Shown here: positions 4,989 through 11,977 of the stretch, one piece after another
Numbering within the stretch: the stretch's first letter is position 1
How the letters are laid out: each line of letters starts with the position of its first letter
Assembly: GCA_035567015.1 (NCBI GenBank)
Contig: DATMPQ010000081.1
Coordinates: 1 to 12,181, forward strand
From: AV133 sp035567015
Lineage (GTDB): Bacteria > Verrucomicrobiota > Verrucomicrobiia > Chthoniobacterales > UBA10450
Length of the DNA stretch: 12,181 nt
Direction of reading: 5' to 3'
Made by a program: the position numbers and the translations under genes
The notes under the pieces: model-generated
What the model was told of the DNA's origin: nothing
Seen by the model: only the letters and a program-made list of their open reading frames with translations
The model's database searches: none

Positions 4989-7373
4989 ATGCCCGCTGAA
5001 GTTAAAAAGGAGATCCAACTCGAGATCGCCCATGTCTTGTTCATCGATATCGTTGGTTATTCGAAGCTTTCGATTAACGACCAGCACGCGGCGGTTGAGG
5101 AACTAAACCAGGTCGTTCGCGCGTCTGAGCAATTTCAGAAGGCTGAGGCCGCTAGTCGCTTGTTAAAAATCGCGACCGGCGATGGCATGGCGCTGGTCTT
5201 TTACACCAGTCCGGAAGCGCCAGCACAATGCGCAATCGAAATCAGCGGTGCGCTCAAGGAGCATCCACGGCTACAACTTCGGATGGGCGTGCACAGCGGT
5301 CCAGTAAGCGGCGTGATAGATGTGAATGGACACGCCAATCTCGCCGGTGCTGGCCTCAACATGGCGCAGCGGGTGATGGATTGCGGCGACACCGGGCACA
5401 TTCTCCTTTCCAAACGCGTGGCCGAAGATTTAGGAGAATACGAACATTGGCGACCACTCCTGCACGACCTTGGTGGCTGCGAAGTAAAACACGGAGCGCG
5501 CGTATCCATCGTGAATCTTCACGCGGACCAAGTGGGCAATCCGGACCTGCCAAAAAAGTTCCAAGCCCTGAAAAAGCGCAGCGCTCGTCTGCGCTGGACG
5601 GCGATGGCGGCAGCATTACTCGCTCTCGCGATAATCGTCGCCGGTATCGCAATGTTCTCTCGTAATCGCCTGCGATCGACGCTGACTACGCCGGAAAAAA
5701 GCATTGCCGTGCTTCCGTTCGAAAACTTGAGCGAAGAGAAAGCGAACGCCTACTTTGCCGACGGCATCCAGGACGAGATCCTGACCCGCCTATCCAAGAT
5801 CGCCGATCTAAAGGTCATCTCACGCACTTCGACACAACACTATAAGAGCGCGCCTGAAAACCTGCCCGAGATCGCGAGGCAACTTGGCGTTGCCCACATC
5901 CTGGAAGGAAGCGTGCAAAAGAGTGTCGACGCCGTGCGCGTGAACGTGCAGCTGATCAAAGCAGCCAATGATTCCCATCTTTGGGCCGAGACTTTTGATC
6001 GGAAGCTCAGTGACATCTTTTCTGTCGAAACCGAAGTAGCGAAAGCTATTGCCGATCAGCTGCGGGTGAAACTTACCGGTCGGGAAGAGCAAATCATCGC
6101 CGCGAAACCGACGGACAACCCCGAAGCTTATGATGCTTACCTGCGCGGGCTGGCTTATAGTCTCAAACCGCAAAATTCGCCCGCTAACTCCATTGGCGCG
6201 CAGAAGCATTTAAGAGAAGCGGTGCGCCTCGACCCGAAATTCGCCCTCAGCTGGGCGCTGCTATCCTATGTCGATGCGCTGGGCTACATCGGAGTTACCC
6301 TTCAACCCACGGAATCGCTCAGGGAAGAGGCGCGGCAATCGGCGGAGACCGCGCTCACTCTGCAGCCCAATCTCGGCGAGGGGTTGATAGCCAAAGGCTT
6401 TTACTACTACGCCTATCTGAAGGATTACCCCGCCGCGGTGCGTTACTTCGAGCAAGCACGTTTACTCCTGCCCAATAGCAGCCGGATCCCTGAATCGCTG
6501 GCCTACGTCGCGCGCAGGGGAGGCGAATGGGAGCAAAGCGAATCATTCTTTAACCAGGCCGAGCGGCTCGACCCGCGCAATGTTCACCTGCTCACCCAGC
6601 ACGCGCTGTCCTACCTTCTCCTTCGTCGTTTCCCCGAAGCGCAGCGGAAGCTTGAGCAGGTTCTCAACATTACGCCGGACGACGTGGATACCCTGGCGCT
6701 GAAAGGATCGATTGCCCAGGCCGAAGGTGACTTGCCGCGCGCTTCGGCTCTGCTCGCTCCCCTTCATCCCGTCGCCGACAACACCGCCGCGCTCGAAACG
6801 CAAGTTTACCAGGCGATCCTCGAGCGCCGTCCCGATCAAATCATCGCTCGTTTAAAAGAAATATTGGCCACGCCTAATCCCGCCATGGGTTATTTCAATG
6901 GCGAGCTGCGCTTTTGGTTAGGCTGGGCGCAACAAGTCGGCGGCGATCAGGCCGCCGCACAGAAAAGCTGGGAAGAGGCGCGGAGCGAACTGGAACCTTT
7001 CCTCAAGGAACAGTCCGACAATTACAATCTCATGCAGGACCTGGCCCTGGTTGAGATGGGCCTGGGTAACAAAGCGGCAGCCTTATCCATGGCCGAACGA
7101 GCCATGGCCGCCAATCCAATCGAGAAAGACGTCGTGGATGGGCCCGATCCGATCGAGATTCTCGCCCGGGTCGCGGCGCAGACAGGAGAGCCCGATCGCG
7201 CGATTGCCGCCTTACAAAAACTGCTCTCAATCCCATATGAGGGCGCACTACCTACGGGCAACGCGCCCCTTACTCCGGCGTTACTCCAGCTCGATCCGAT
7301 GTTCGATCCACTGCGAAATGATCCGCGCTTCCAAGCGCTCGCCGCCTCGCCCGCGCCGAAGGATGCGAAGTAA
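4989..7373 (+). CDS. Membrane-anchored class III nucleotidyl cyclase-like protein with TolB_N-like and TPR domains
   Basis: This 794-residue protein has four parts. Residues about 12-180 are a class III cyclase homology domain: first metal Asp in V-L-F-I-D20-I-V-G, K60...G-D65-G-M-A as purine-binding Lys and second metal Asp, and N124-M-A-Q-R128 as the transition-state Asn/Arg pair. The core catalytic residues therefore look intact, and cAMP or cGMP synthesis is plausible. A basic stretch (K189-R202) precedes one hydrophobic helix at about 204-224, putting the cyclase inside the cell and the rest outside by the positive-inside rule. Residues about 237-365 match the FlgO/TolB N-terminal-like domain common in this family (S-I-A-V-L-P-F-E-N-L...H-I-L-E-G-S-V). 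Residues about 375-750 are helical TPR-type repeats for protein binding. A likely role is sensing an envelope partner and signalling through a cyclic nucleotide. A short GCGAG precedes the ATG. It is transcribed divergently from the citrate-lyase-like operon. Confidence 0.85.
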   Translation: MPAEVKKEIQLEIAHVLFIDIVGYSKLSINDQHAAVEELNQVVRASEQFQKAEAASRLLKIATGDGMALVFYTSPEAPAQCAIEISGALKEHPRLQLRMGVHSGPVSGVIDVNGHANLAGAGLNMAQRVMDCGDTGHILLSKRVAEDLGEYEHWRPLLHDLGGCEVKHGARVSIVNLHADQVGNPDLPKKFQALKKRSARLRWTAMAAALLALAIIVAGIAMFSRNRLRSTLTTPEKSIAVLPFENLSEEKANAYFADGIQDEILTRLSKIADLKVISRTSTQHYKSAPENLPEIARQLGVAHILEGSVQKSVDAVRVNVQLIKAANDSHLWAETFDRKLSDIFSVETEVAKAIADQLRVKLTGREEQIIAAKPTDNPEAYDAYLRGLAYSLKPQNSPANSIGAQKHLREAVRLDPKFALSWALLSYVDALGYIGVTLQPTESLREEARQSAETALTLQPNLGEGLIAKGFYYYAYLKDYPAAVRYFEQARLLLPNSSRIPESLAYVARRGGEWEQSESFFNQAERLDPRNVHLLTQHALSYLLLRRFPEAQRKLEQVLNITPDDVDTLALKGSIAQAEGDLPRASALLAPLHPVADNTAALETQVYQAILERRPDQIIARLKEILATPNPAMGYFNGELRFWLGWAQQVGGDQAAAQKSWEEARSELEPFLKEQSDNYNLMQDLALVEMGLGNKAAALSMAERAMAANPIEKDVVDGPDPIEILARVAAQTGEPDRAIAALQKLLSIPYEGALPTGNAPLTPALLQLDPMFDPLRNDPRFQALAASPAPKDAK

Positions 7374-7401
7374 CGATGTACACGAGTTCGTGACACGGTT
7401 T

Positions 7402-7461
7402 CTGTAGGGGACGCTGTTGGCGTCCCGTGTTGCTATGGGAAGCGAACCGCTTCCCCTACAG
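7402..7461. repeat. BIME-like pair of REP palindromes (GTAG...CTAC)
   Basis: The first palindrome is GTAG (7404-7407) followed by GGGACGC (7408-7414), loop TGTTG, GCGTCCC (7420-7426). The second is GGGAAGCG (7437-7444), loop AAC, CGCTTCCC (7448-7455) followed by CTAC (7456-7459). The heads point outward in opposite orientations, and CTGTAGGGG pairs with CCCCTACAG at the outer edges. This head-to-head arrangement is the classic bacterial interspersed mosaic element. Stems differ from the 10071/11914 pair. It occupies the gap between the cyclase gene and the acyl-CoA dehydrogenase gene. Confidence 0.75.
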
Positions 7462-7535
7462 TCTGAGAAATCGCGGCGGCGTTGTCTTCGCGTCGGGTGG
7501 CCATTAGACTACGCGCATTCCCCAAGTTGCACCAC

Positions 7536-8699
7536 ATGACATCGCTCGATTACTACGCCATCGAAGAACTCCTTACCGACGACGAGCGCGCGGCGCGTGA
7601 TCGGACGCGGCGTTTTGTGGAGGAAGAAGTCCGGGCCGAGATCGTGCCCTGCCATCGCGCGGCCAAATTTCCGGAACATCTCAGACCACGGATGGGTGCG
7701 TTGCGCCTTTTTGCTCCGCACCTGAAAGAGCACGGCTGTGCGGGACTGAGCTACACGGCGTACGGCCTCATTATGCAGGAGCTTGAAAGGGCCGACTCGG
7801 GGCTGCGCTCGGAGGCGTCGGTGCAGGGCGCTCTTACTATATACGCGATTCATTCCTTCGGAACGCCGGAGCAGCAGGGGCGCTGGCTGCCGGGGCTGGT
7901 GTCGGGCGAGCGCGTAGGTTGTTTCGCACTAACGGAACACGGGCACGGCTCAGACCCTGGCGGCATGGAAACCCGCGCCACGCGTGACGGCGATCATTAT
8001 GTTTTGAACGGCAGCAAGTGCTGGATCGGCAACGCCTCGATTGCTGACGTGAAGGTCATTTGGGCGAAAGACGATGACGGACGGGTCGGCGGATTCGTCG
8101 TGGAGAAGGATACACCCGGATTTCGCGGACAAGATATTGAGGGGAAATTCAGCCTTCGCATGTCGCGCACGTCGGAGTGCTGGTTCGAAAACTGCCGGAT
8201 ACCGGCGGAGAATCGCTTGCCCAAGGCGTCGGGGTTGCGCGCGCCGCTGTCGTGTCTTTCGCAGGCGCGTGTGGGCGTGGCGTGGGGTGTGATTGGCGCA
8301 GCCATCGATTGTTACGAAACGGCGCTGGCCTACGCCAAATCGCGAGTGCAATTCGGCCGACCGATTGCCGGCTTCCAACTCGTGCAGGAAAAACTCGTCT
8401 GGATGGTGCAGGAGATCACGAAGGCACAATTGCTCGCCCTGCGCCTTACTCGCATGATGGAAGCGGGGACCGCGCGTCCCACACAGATTTCGCTGGCGAA
8501 GCGCAACAACGTTTGGATGGCGCTCGAATGCGCACGCAAGGCGCGCGACATACTGGGTGCCGTGGGCATCACAGATCGCTATTCTGTGATCCGGCATCTG
8601 ATGAACCTTGAAAGCGTCTACACTTACGAAGGCACGCACAACATCCACACCTTGGTCGTCGGGCACGACATCACGGGGATGAATGCGTTTGGCGGCTGA
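7536..8699 (+). CDS. gcdH: Glutaryl-CoA dehydrogenase (decarboxylating acyl-CoA dehydrogenase)
   Basis: This flavoprotein would oxidise and decarboxylate glutaryl-CoA to crotonyl-CoA, as in lysine/tryptophan or aromatic acid breakdown, passing electrons to ETF. The 387-residue reading starts at the ATG at 7536; an upstream TTG at 7482 would add 18 residues with no family likeness. Evidence includes D-S-G-L-R-S-E-A-S-V-Q at about 87-97, whose Arg and Ser correspond to the gamma-carboxylate-binding Arg94/Ser98 of human GCDH. Also present are C-F-A-L-T-E...G-S-D-P at the flavin, G-K-F-S-L-R, A-W-G-V-I-G-A, R-x-Q-F-G-R-P, and near the C-terminus T-Y-E-G-T-H-N-I-H with the catalytic base E365. Length is normal for the family (about 390). 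The C-terminal I-T-G-M-N-A-F also matches. Another short-chain acyl-CoA dehydrogenase is possible but less likely given the Arg/Ser pair. A thiolase follows on the same strand. Confidence 0.88.
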   Translation: MTSLDYYAIEELLTDDERAARDRTRRFVEEEVRAEIVPCHRAAKFPEHLRPRMGALRLFAPHLKEHGCAGLSYTAYGLIMQELERADSGLRSEASVQGALTIYAIHSFGTPEQQGRWLPGLVSGERVGCFALTEHGHGSDPGGMETRATRDGDHYVLNGSKCWIGNASIADVKVIWAKDDDGRVGGFVVEKDTPGFRGQDIEGKFSLRMSRTSECWFENCRIPAENRLPKASGLRAPLSCLSQARVGVAWGVIGAAIDCYETALAYAKSRVQFGRPIAGFQLVQEKLVWMVQEITKAQLLALRLTRMMEAGTARPTQISLAKRNNVWMALECARKARDILGAVGITDRYSVIRHLMNLESVYTYEGTHNIHTLVVGHDITGMNAFGG

Positions 8700-8707
8700 A
8701 TCGAAAC

Positions 8708-8798
8708 GTCATCCTGAGCGGAGCAAAGGATCTCGCAAACTAGCGTAGCGTTTCGCTTCGGTGAGAGGTCCCTCGCCGTCTGCGGGGCTCGGGATGAC
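8708..8798. repeat. MITE-like intergenic repeat with 12-bp terminal inverted repeats
   Basis: GTCATCCTGAGC (8708-8719) and GCTCGGGATGAC (8787-8798) are inverted repeats with one mismatch in 12, bounding a 91-bp segment without coding potential. GTCATCCTGAGC...GGATGAC ends are a pattern I recognise from intergenic repeats in several soil phyla, but no search was run. It fills most of the 131-bp gap between the dehydrogenase and thiolase genes and could fold as RNA in a shared transcript. Confidence 0.55.
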
Positions 8799-8830
8799 AG
8801 CGTAGGAAGATTAGCTAAGTTATTGGAGCT

Positions 8831-10066
8831 ATGAACGAAGTTTACATTCTCGGCGGTGGACGCACCGATTTTAAGCGCAACCTCAAAAAGGAGGGCAAAA
8901 CCATCCGGCACTTGATCATTGAAGCCGGCAAGAAGGCGATCGACGACGCCAAGATCGATCCCGCGGAAATTCAGGCCGGCGCGGTTGGAAATTTCAATGC
9001 CGGTCAGTTCACGAAACAATTGCAGCTCGGCGCATTCATTCCGGAGATCGATCCGAAATTGCGCGGCATCCCGACCATGCACACCGAAGCGGCCTGCGCG
9101 TCTGGTGCCCTTTCCGTTTTGCTCGGGGCGCAATGGATCATGGGTGGCTTTTACGACGTCGTGCTCGTAGTCGGCGCGGAACAGCAAAAGACGATGTCGT
9201 CACTCGATGGCGCCGATGTGCTCGGCGCGGCGGCCGATTATCACAATGAGAGACCGGAGTATGGCGATTTCATGTTCCCCAAGTTATTCGGTCGCATCGC
9301 GCAAATTTACATCGACAAATACGGCGCCACGGAAAACGACCTGGCTCAGGTCGCGTGGAAAAATTATGCGCACGCAAAACTGAATCCGCTCGCGCAAATG
9401 CGCGACGCTGATCTCACCCTCGATTGCGCGTCCCAAGTATCGGACAAGAATCCTAGCGTGGCACCGCCGCTGAAAGTTTCCGATTGTTCGCAGATCACTG
9501 ACGGCGCCGCGTCAGTCCTTCTCGTGTCCGGGAAATATCTCGAGAAGATCGGACGCGATAAAAACAAAACGGCGCGTCTGCATGGCTTTGGGCACACGAC
9601 CGATTATCTGCCGCTCGACAAAAAAGATGCGCCGACGTTTTCAACCGCGCGCAAAGCCGCGCAGCAGGCATTCCACATGGCAAAGCTGACGCCACGCGAT
9701 ATTCAAGGCGCCGAAGTGCACGATTGTTTCTCGATCACTGAGATTGTGGCTTACGAAATTCTCGGACTGGCGGAATCGGGCAAAGGCGTCGATCTCGTCA
9801 AAAGCGGCGCGACCACCTTGCCGCAAGTTCGAAACGAGAAGATGAGCGGGAAATATCCATTTAGAATTCCGGTGAACAGCGGTGGCGGCTTGATCGCCGA
9901 TGGTCATCCGGTTGGCGCCACCGGTGTTCGCCAAGTCTTCGAGGCGTATCAGCAACTCACCGAACAAGCCGGCGCGCGCCAGATCGAAAACGTTAAAAAA
10001 TTTCTCACCTTCAACATGGGCGGCAGTCTAACAACTTCCGTCGCGATGATCTGGGGGCAGGATTAG
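8831..10066 (+). CDS. SCPx-type thiolase (acetyl-CoA acetyltransferase family)
   Basis: The 411-residue product has the thiolase plan with SCP2/SCPx-type features: nucleophile C89 in T-E-A-A-C-A-S-G, H297 in V-H-D-C-F-S-I-T-E, G-G-G-L-I-A-D-G-H-P-V-G-A-T-G with H359, and N-M-G-G-S near the C-terminus (395-399). It would perform CoA-dependent cleavage of a 3-ketoacyl-CoA or the reverse condensation; chain length is not readable from sequence. Length fits the family (about 390-420). A GGAG lies only two bases before the ATG at 8831, a tight spacing. It follows the glutaryl-CoA dehydrogenase gene on the same strand, consistent with degradation of a glutaryl/crotonyl-type intermediate, although the 131-bp gap is wide for an operon. 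Its last 205 bp are nearly duplicated, inverted, at the right end of the window. Confidence 0.88.
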   Translation: MNEVYILGGGRTDFKRNLKKEGKTIRHLIIEAGKKAIDDAKIDPAEIQAGAVGNFNAGQFTKQLQLGAFIPEIDPKLRGIPTMHTEAACASGALSVLLGAQWIMGGFYDVVLVVGAEQQKTMSSLDGADVLGAAADYHNERPEYGDFMFPKLFGRIAQIYIDKYGATENDLAQVAWKNYAHAKLNPLAQMRDADLTLDCASQVSDKNPSVAPPLKVSDCSQITDGAASVLLVSGKYLEKIGRDKNKTARLHGFGHTTDYLPLDKKDAPTFSTARKAAQQAFHMAKLTPRDIQGAEVHDCFSITEIVAYEILGLAESGKGVDLVKSGATTLPQVRNEKMSGKYPFRIPVNSGGGLIADGHPVGATGVRQVFEAYQQLTEQAGARQIENVKKFLTFNMGGSLTTSVAMIWGQD

Positions 10067-10133
10067 GATTGTAGCCGCGGTCGCTGACCGCGGTTTTTAT
10101 ATTCTGCCGCTGCCGTCGGCAGCGGCTACAACC
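10066..10133. repeat. BIME copy 1: two GTAG-headed REP palindromes, head to head
   Basis: GTAG (10071-10074) leads into CCGCGGTC-GCT-GACCGCGG (10075-10093). After an AT-rich spacer comes GCCGCTGCC (10106-10114), loop GTC, GGCAGCGGC (10118-10126), closing with CTAC (10126-10129). Both stems are perfect. The reverse complement matches BIME copy 2 (11910-11977) at 63 of 68 positions. Confidence 0.85.
10073..10098 (+). terminator. Likely Rho-independent terminator of the thiolase gene (first REP of BIME 1)
   Basis: The first REP palindrome forms a strong GC stem (8 perfect pairs plus two weaker ones, loop GCT) and is followed directly by five T residues, starting 7 bp after the thiolase stop codon. 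A REP element therefore appears to double as the transcription terminator. Confidence 0.55.
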
Positions 10134-10204
10134 ATTCTGCGATTGCGAGGAGGCAACGGCCGCTAAGGTGGCGCGACGCTAAGATTGGGATTATAGGAAA
10201 CGAT

Positions 10205-11227
10205 ATGAAACGGCGATGGTTGATCGGTCTCGCGTTACTCGCGTCGATGCAAGCGATGGAGGCGCAGAGTTTTAAATTTCTAAAGAGCATTCCGATCGAA
10301 GGCGAAGCCGGCTGGGATTATTTGTCGATCGATGCAAAGGCGAGGAAACTTTACGTCACGCACGCGACGAAGATCGTGATTGTCGATCTTACGAGCGACA
10401 AGGTCGTGGGCGAGATCGCCGAGACGCCGGGCGTGCATGGCTTCGCTATTGCGTCGGACCTCGACCGCGGATTCTCCAGCAACGGAAAAGAATCGAAAGT
10501 AAGCGTGGTTGATCTCAATACCGCCAAGACGATCACGAAAGTGGAAACAGGCGAGAACCCGGATGCGATCTTGTTCGAACCGACGAATTCGGAAGTTTAC
10601 GCGTTCAATGGACGCGGAAAATCGGCCACAGTCATCGACGCAAAAAACAGCAAGGTGGTCGTGACCGTTCCGTTGTCTGGAAAGCCGGAGTTCGCAGCGG
10701 CCGATACGTTGGGCCGACGAGTCTTCTGCAATATCGAAGACAAGAACGAAGTAGCTGTGATTGATATCAAAACCCACGCCGTGACTGGATCGTGGCCACT
10801 CGCACCCGGCGAGGAGCCTAGCGGCATGGCTTTCGACGCGGTACATCACCGACTCTTCGTGGGTTGCGGCAATAAGTTGATGACGATGCTGGACACCGAT
10901 ACCGGCAAGGTTGTGGCGAAAACGACGATTGGCGCCGGCGTAGACGCGTGCGCATTCGATGACTCGATGCAACTGGCGTTCGCTTCCTGCGGCGATGGGA
11001 CGATCACGATCGTTAAGGAGGAAGCGTTGGACAAACTCGCGGTTGTGCAGACTCTCACGACCGAACGCGGCGCGCGCACCATGGCGCTCGATCCCGCCAC
11101 GCATCGCATTTACACATGCACCGCGCAGATCGCGCCGGACACCGGACCAAGCCCATCACCGGGCGAACGTCGCCGGCCCAATTACGTGCCCGGCACATTT
11201 CACGTGCTCGTTTACGGAACAGAGTGA
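10205..11227 (+). CDS. Exported seven-bladed beta-propeller protein (YncE/YVTN-like)
   Basis: The 340-residue product begins with a signal peptide: K-R-R, a hydrophobic core to about residue 15, then A-M-E-A with probable cleavage near residue 20. The mature part holds seven recurring blades of about 42 residues, each with a strand such as R-K-L-Y-V-T or H-R-L-F-V-G followed by a V-x-V-I-D-x-x-T-x-K-V-V pattern, as in YncE-type YVTN propellers. Such proteins usually act as periplasmic binding or scaffold modules; ligand and partner are unknown here. No heme, lipobox or catalytic motif is seen. A GGAAAC element precedes the ATG at 10205. It sits alone between the thiolase and the broken transposase, inside the loop of the long inverted duplication; no neighbour points to its function. 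Confidence 0.82.
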   Translation: MKRRWLIGLALLASMQAMEAQSFKFLKSIPIEGEAGWDYLSIDAKARKLYVTHATKIVIVDLTSDKVVGEIAETPGVHGFAIASDLDRGFSSNGKESKVSVVDLNTAKTITKVETGENPDAILFEPTNSEVYAFNGRGKSATVIDAKNSKVVVTVPLSGKPEFAAADTLGRRVFCNIEDKNEVAVIDIKTHAVTGSWPLAPGEEPSGMAFDAVHHRLFVGCGNKLMTMLDTDTGKVVAKTTIGAGVDACAFDDSMQLAFASCGDGTITIVKEEALDKLAVVQTLTTERGARTMALDPATHRIYTCTAQIAPDTGPSPSPGERRRPNYVPGTFHVLVYGTE

Positions 11228-11269
11228 TAGGCCGGCTGGTTTAGCCGCAATTCTTTATCCGCCTTTCCT

Positions 11270-11293
11270 GTAGCCGCTGCCGTTGGCTGCGGC
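11270..11293 (+). repeat. GTAG-headed REP palindrome upstream of the RAYT gene
   Basis: GTAG (11270-11273) leads into GCCGCTGCC (11273-11281), loop GTT, GGCTGCGGC (11285-11293), with one T-T mismatch in the stem. It is the same stem class as the second REP of BIME 1 and the first of BIME 2. It lies 36 bp upstream of the transposase start, a typical place for a REP next to its RAYT. Confidence 0.75.
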
Positions 11294-11328
11294 TTCTTTG
11301 CCGTGACACTACAAACGCGTCTAAGTTC

Positions 11329-11818
11329 TTGTTCGTGCACGAGCATCTACGTCGTCTCAATCGTGTTTGGATTGAGCCCCCAATCTATTTCATCACAGCC
11401 TGCACGAGAAATCGGCGAAATGTTCTCACATATGAAACTGCCGCCAGTGTGTTGATCGACGAACGGAAACGCGCGCGCGAACATCATCGTTGGGCGATTG
11501 GTCGTTACGGCATCATGCCTGACCATGTGCATTTCTTCTGCAGGCCGGAACACGAAGCAAAAACTTTATCACGGTTCGTCGGGGCCTGGAAGACGTGGAC
11601 GAGCCGAAAGATCCAAAAAGCCAGACCGCAGCCGACGGCAGCGGCTACAACTCCGCAAGCTCTTTGGCAACGCGAATTCTTCGATCACCTGTTGCGGTCC
11701 AGCGAGAGCTACAGCGAAAAAATGGAATTATGTTCGTGAGAATCCCGTACGAAGCGGATTTGTCACTTCCGCCGATGATTGGCCTTACTCAGGTGAGATC
11801 GAACGAGTCGAATTCTAA
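11329..11818 (+). pseudogene. REP-associated tyrosine transposase (RAYT, Y1/HUH family), frameshifted
   Basis: From a TTG at 11329 the product reads through P-I-Y-F-I-T-A-C-T-R-N-R-R (residues 18-30) and M-P-D-H66-V-H68, the HUH metal-binding motif of Y1 transposases, then W-Q-R-E-F-F-D-H-L-L-R-S-S-E-S-Y128. It then hits a stop at 11737-11739. The conserved family ending (Y-V-R-E-N-P-V-R-S-G-F-V...D-W-P-Y) continues in the +1 frame to the TAA at 11816-11818. The switch falls in a run of six A (11717-11722); five would restore one frame. A one-base expansion is the simplest cause, so the gene is probably dead, unless slippage on the A-run restores some product. RAYTs cut and rejoin REP hairpins at GTAG. 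A 26-bp REP copy (11626-11651) lies inside the gene, coding P-Q-P-T-A-A-A-T-T. The start could also be a nearby GTG. Confidence 0.85.
11626..11651 (-). repeat. REP copy embedded in the RAYT coding sequence
   Basis: These 26 bases are an exact inverted copy of 11911-11936, the first half of BIME 2, including the CTAC/GTAG head at 11645-11648. They fall between the W-x-S-R-K and W-Q-R-E-F-F-D segments of the transposase and add about nine low-complexity residues in frame. Confidence 0.8.
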
Positions 11819-11909
11819 GCGACTGTCGAAGAACATGCGACACAAGGCGGTTTTCCGGCCAATCGCATTTCCGAAGTCCGTTCCATCATCCTCCTCGCAA
11901 CCGCTGAAA

Positions 11910-11977
11910 GGTTGTAGCCGCTGCCGTCGGCTGCGGCAGAATATGAAAACCGCGGTCAACGACCGCGGTTACAATCC
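11910..11977. repeat. BIME copy 2: two REP palindromes, head to head
   Basis: GTAG (11914-11917) leads into a CCGCTGCC-GTC-GGCTGCGG hairpin (one stem mismatch). After AT-rich AGAATATGAAAA comes AACCGCGGTC (11948-11957), loop AAC, GACCGCGGTT (11961-11970), a perfect 10-bp stem, followed by TTAC where CTAC is expected. It is the inverted counterpart of BIME 1 and lies directly after the stop codon of the second thiolase. Confidence 0.85.

Larger units (their letters stand above)
9862..10153 (+). repeat. Left arm of a long inverted duplication (thiolase 3' end + BIME)
   Basis: This 292-bp stretch matches the reverse complement of 11890-12181 without gaps, at 275 of 292 positions by eye. The first 126 bp are identical; all 17 differences lie after 9987. 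Homology fades after the shared TTGCGAGGAGG at 10143-10153. On the other side the arm is cut only because its partner reaches the window edge, so its true length is unknown. Confidence 0.9.

Noticed and set aside
7950..8666. 238-codon minus-strand open frame opposite glutaryl-CoA dehydrogenase
   Set aside because: Antisense shadow of a strongly conserved gene; high GC gives few stops.
10280..11104. 274-codon minus-strand open frame opposite the propeller gene
   Set aside because: Arg-rich antisense frame without motifs; the plus strand has a signal peptide and seven blades.
11232..11260. Terminator after the propeller gene (CGGCT...AGCCG)
   Set aside because: The stem is only five pairs and is not followed by a clear T tract.
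11717..11739. Programmed -1 ribosomal frameshift in the RAYT
   Set aside because: The frame that restores the conserved C-terminus is +1, not -1, so a standard A-run -1 slip does not rescue it.
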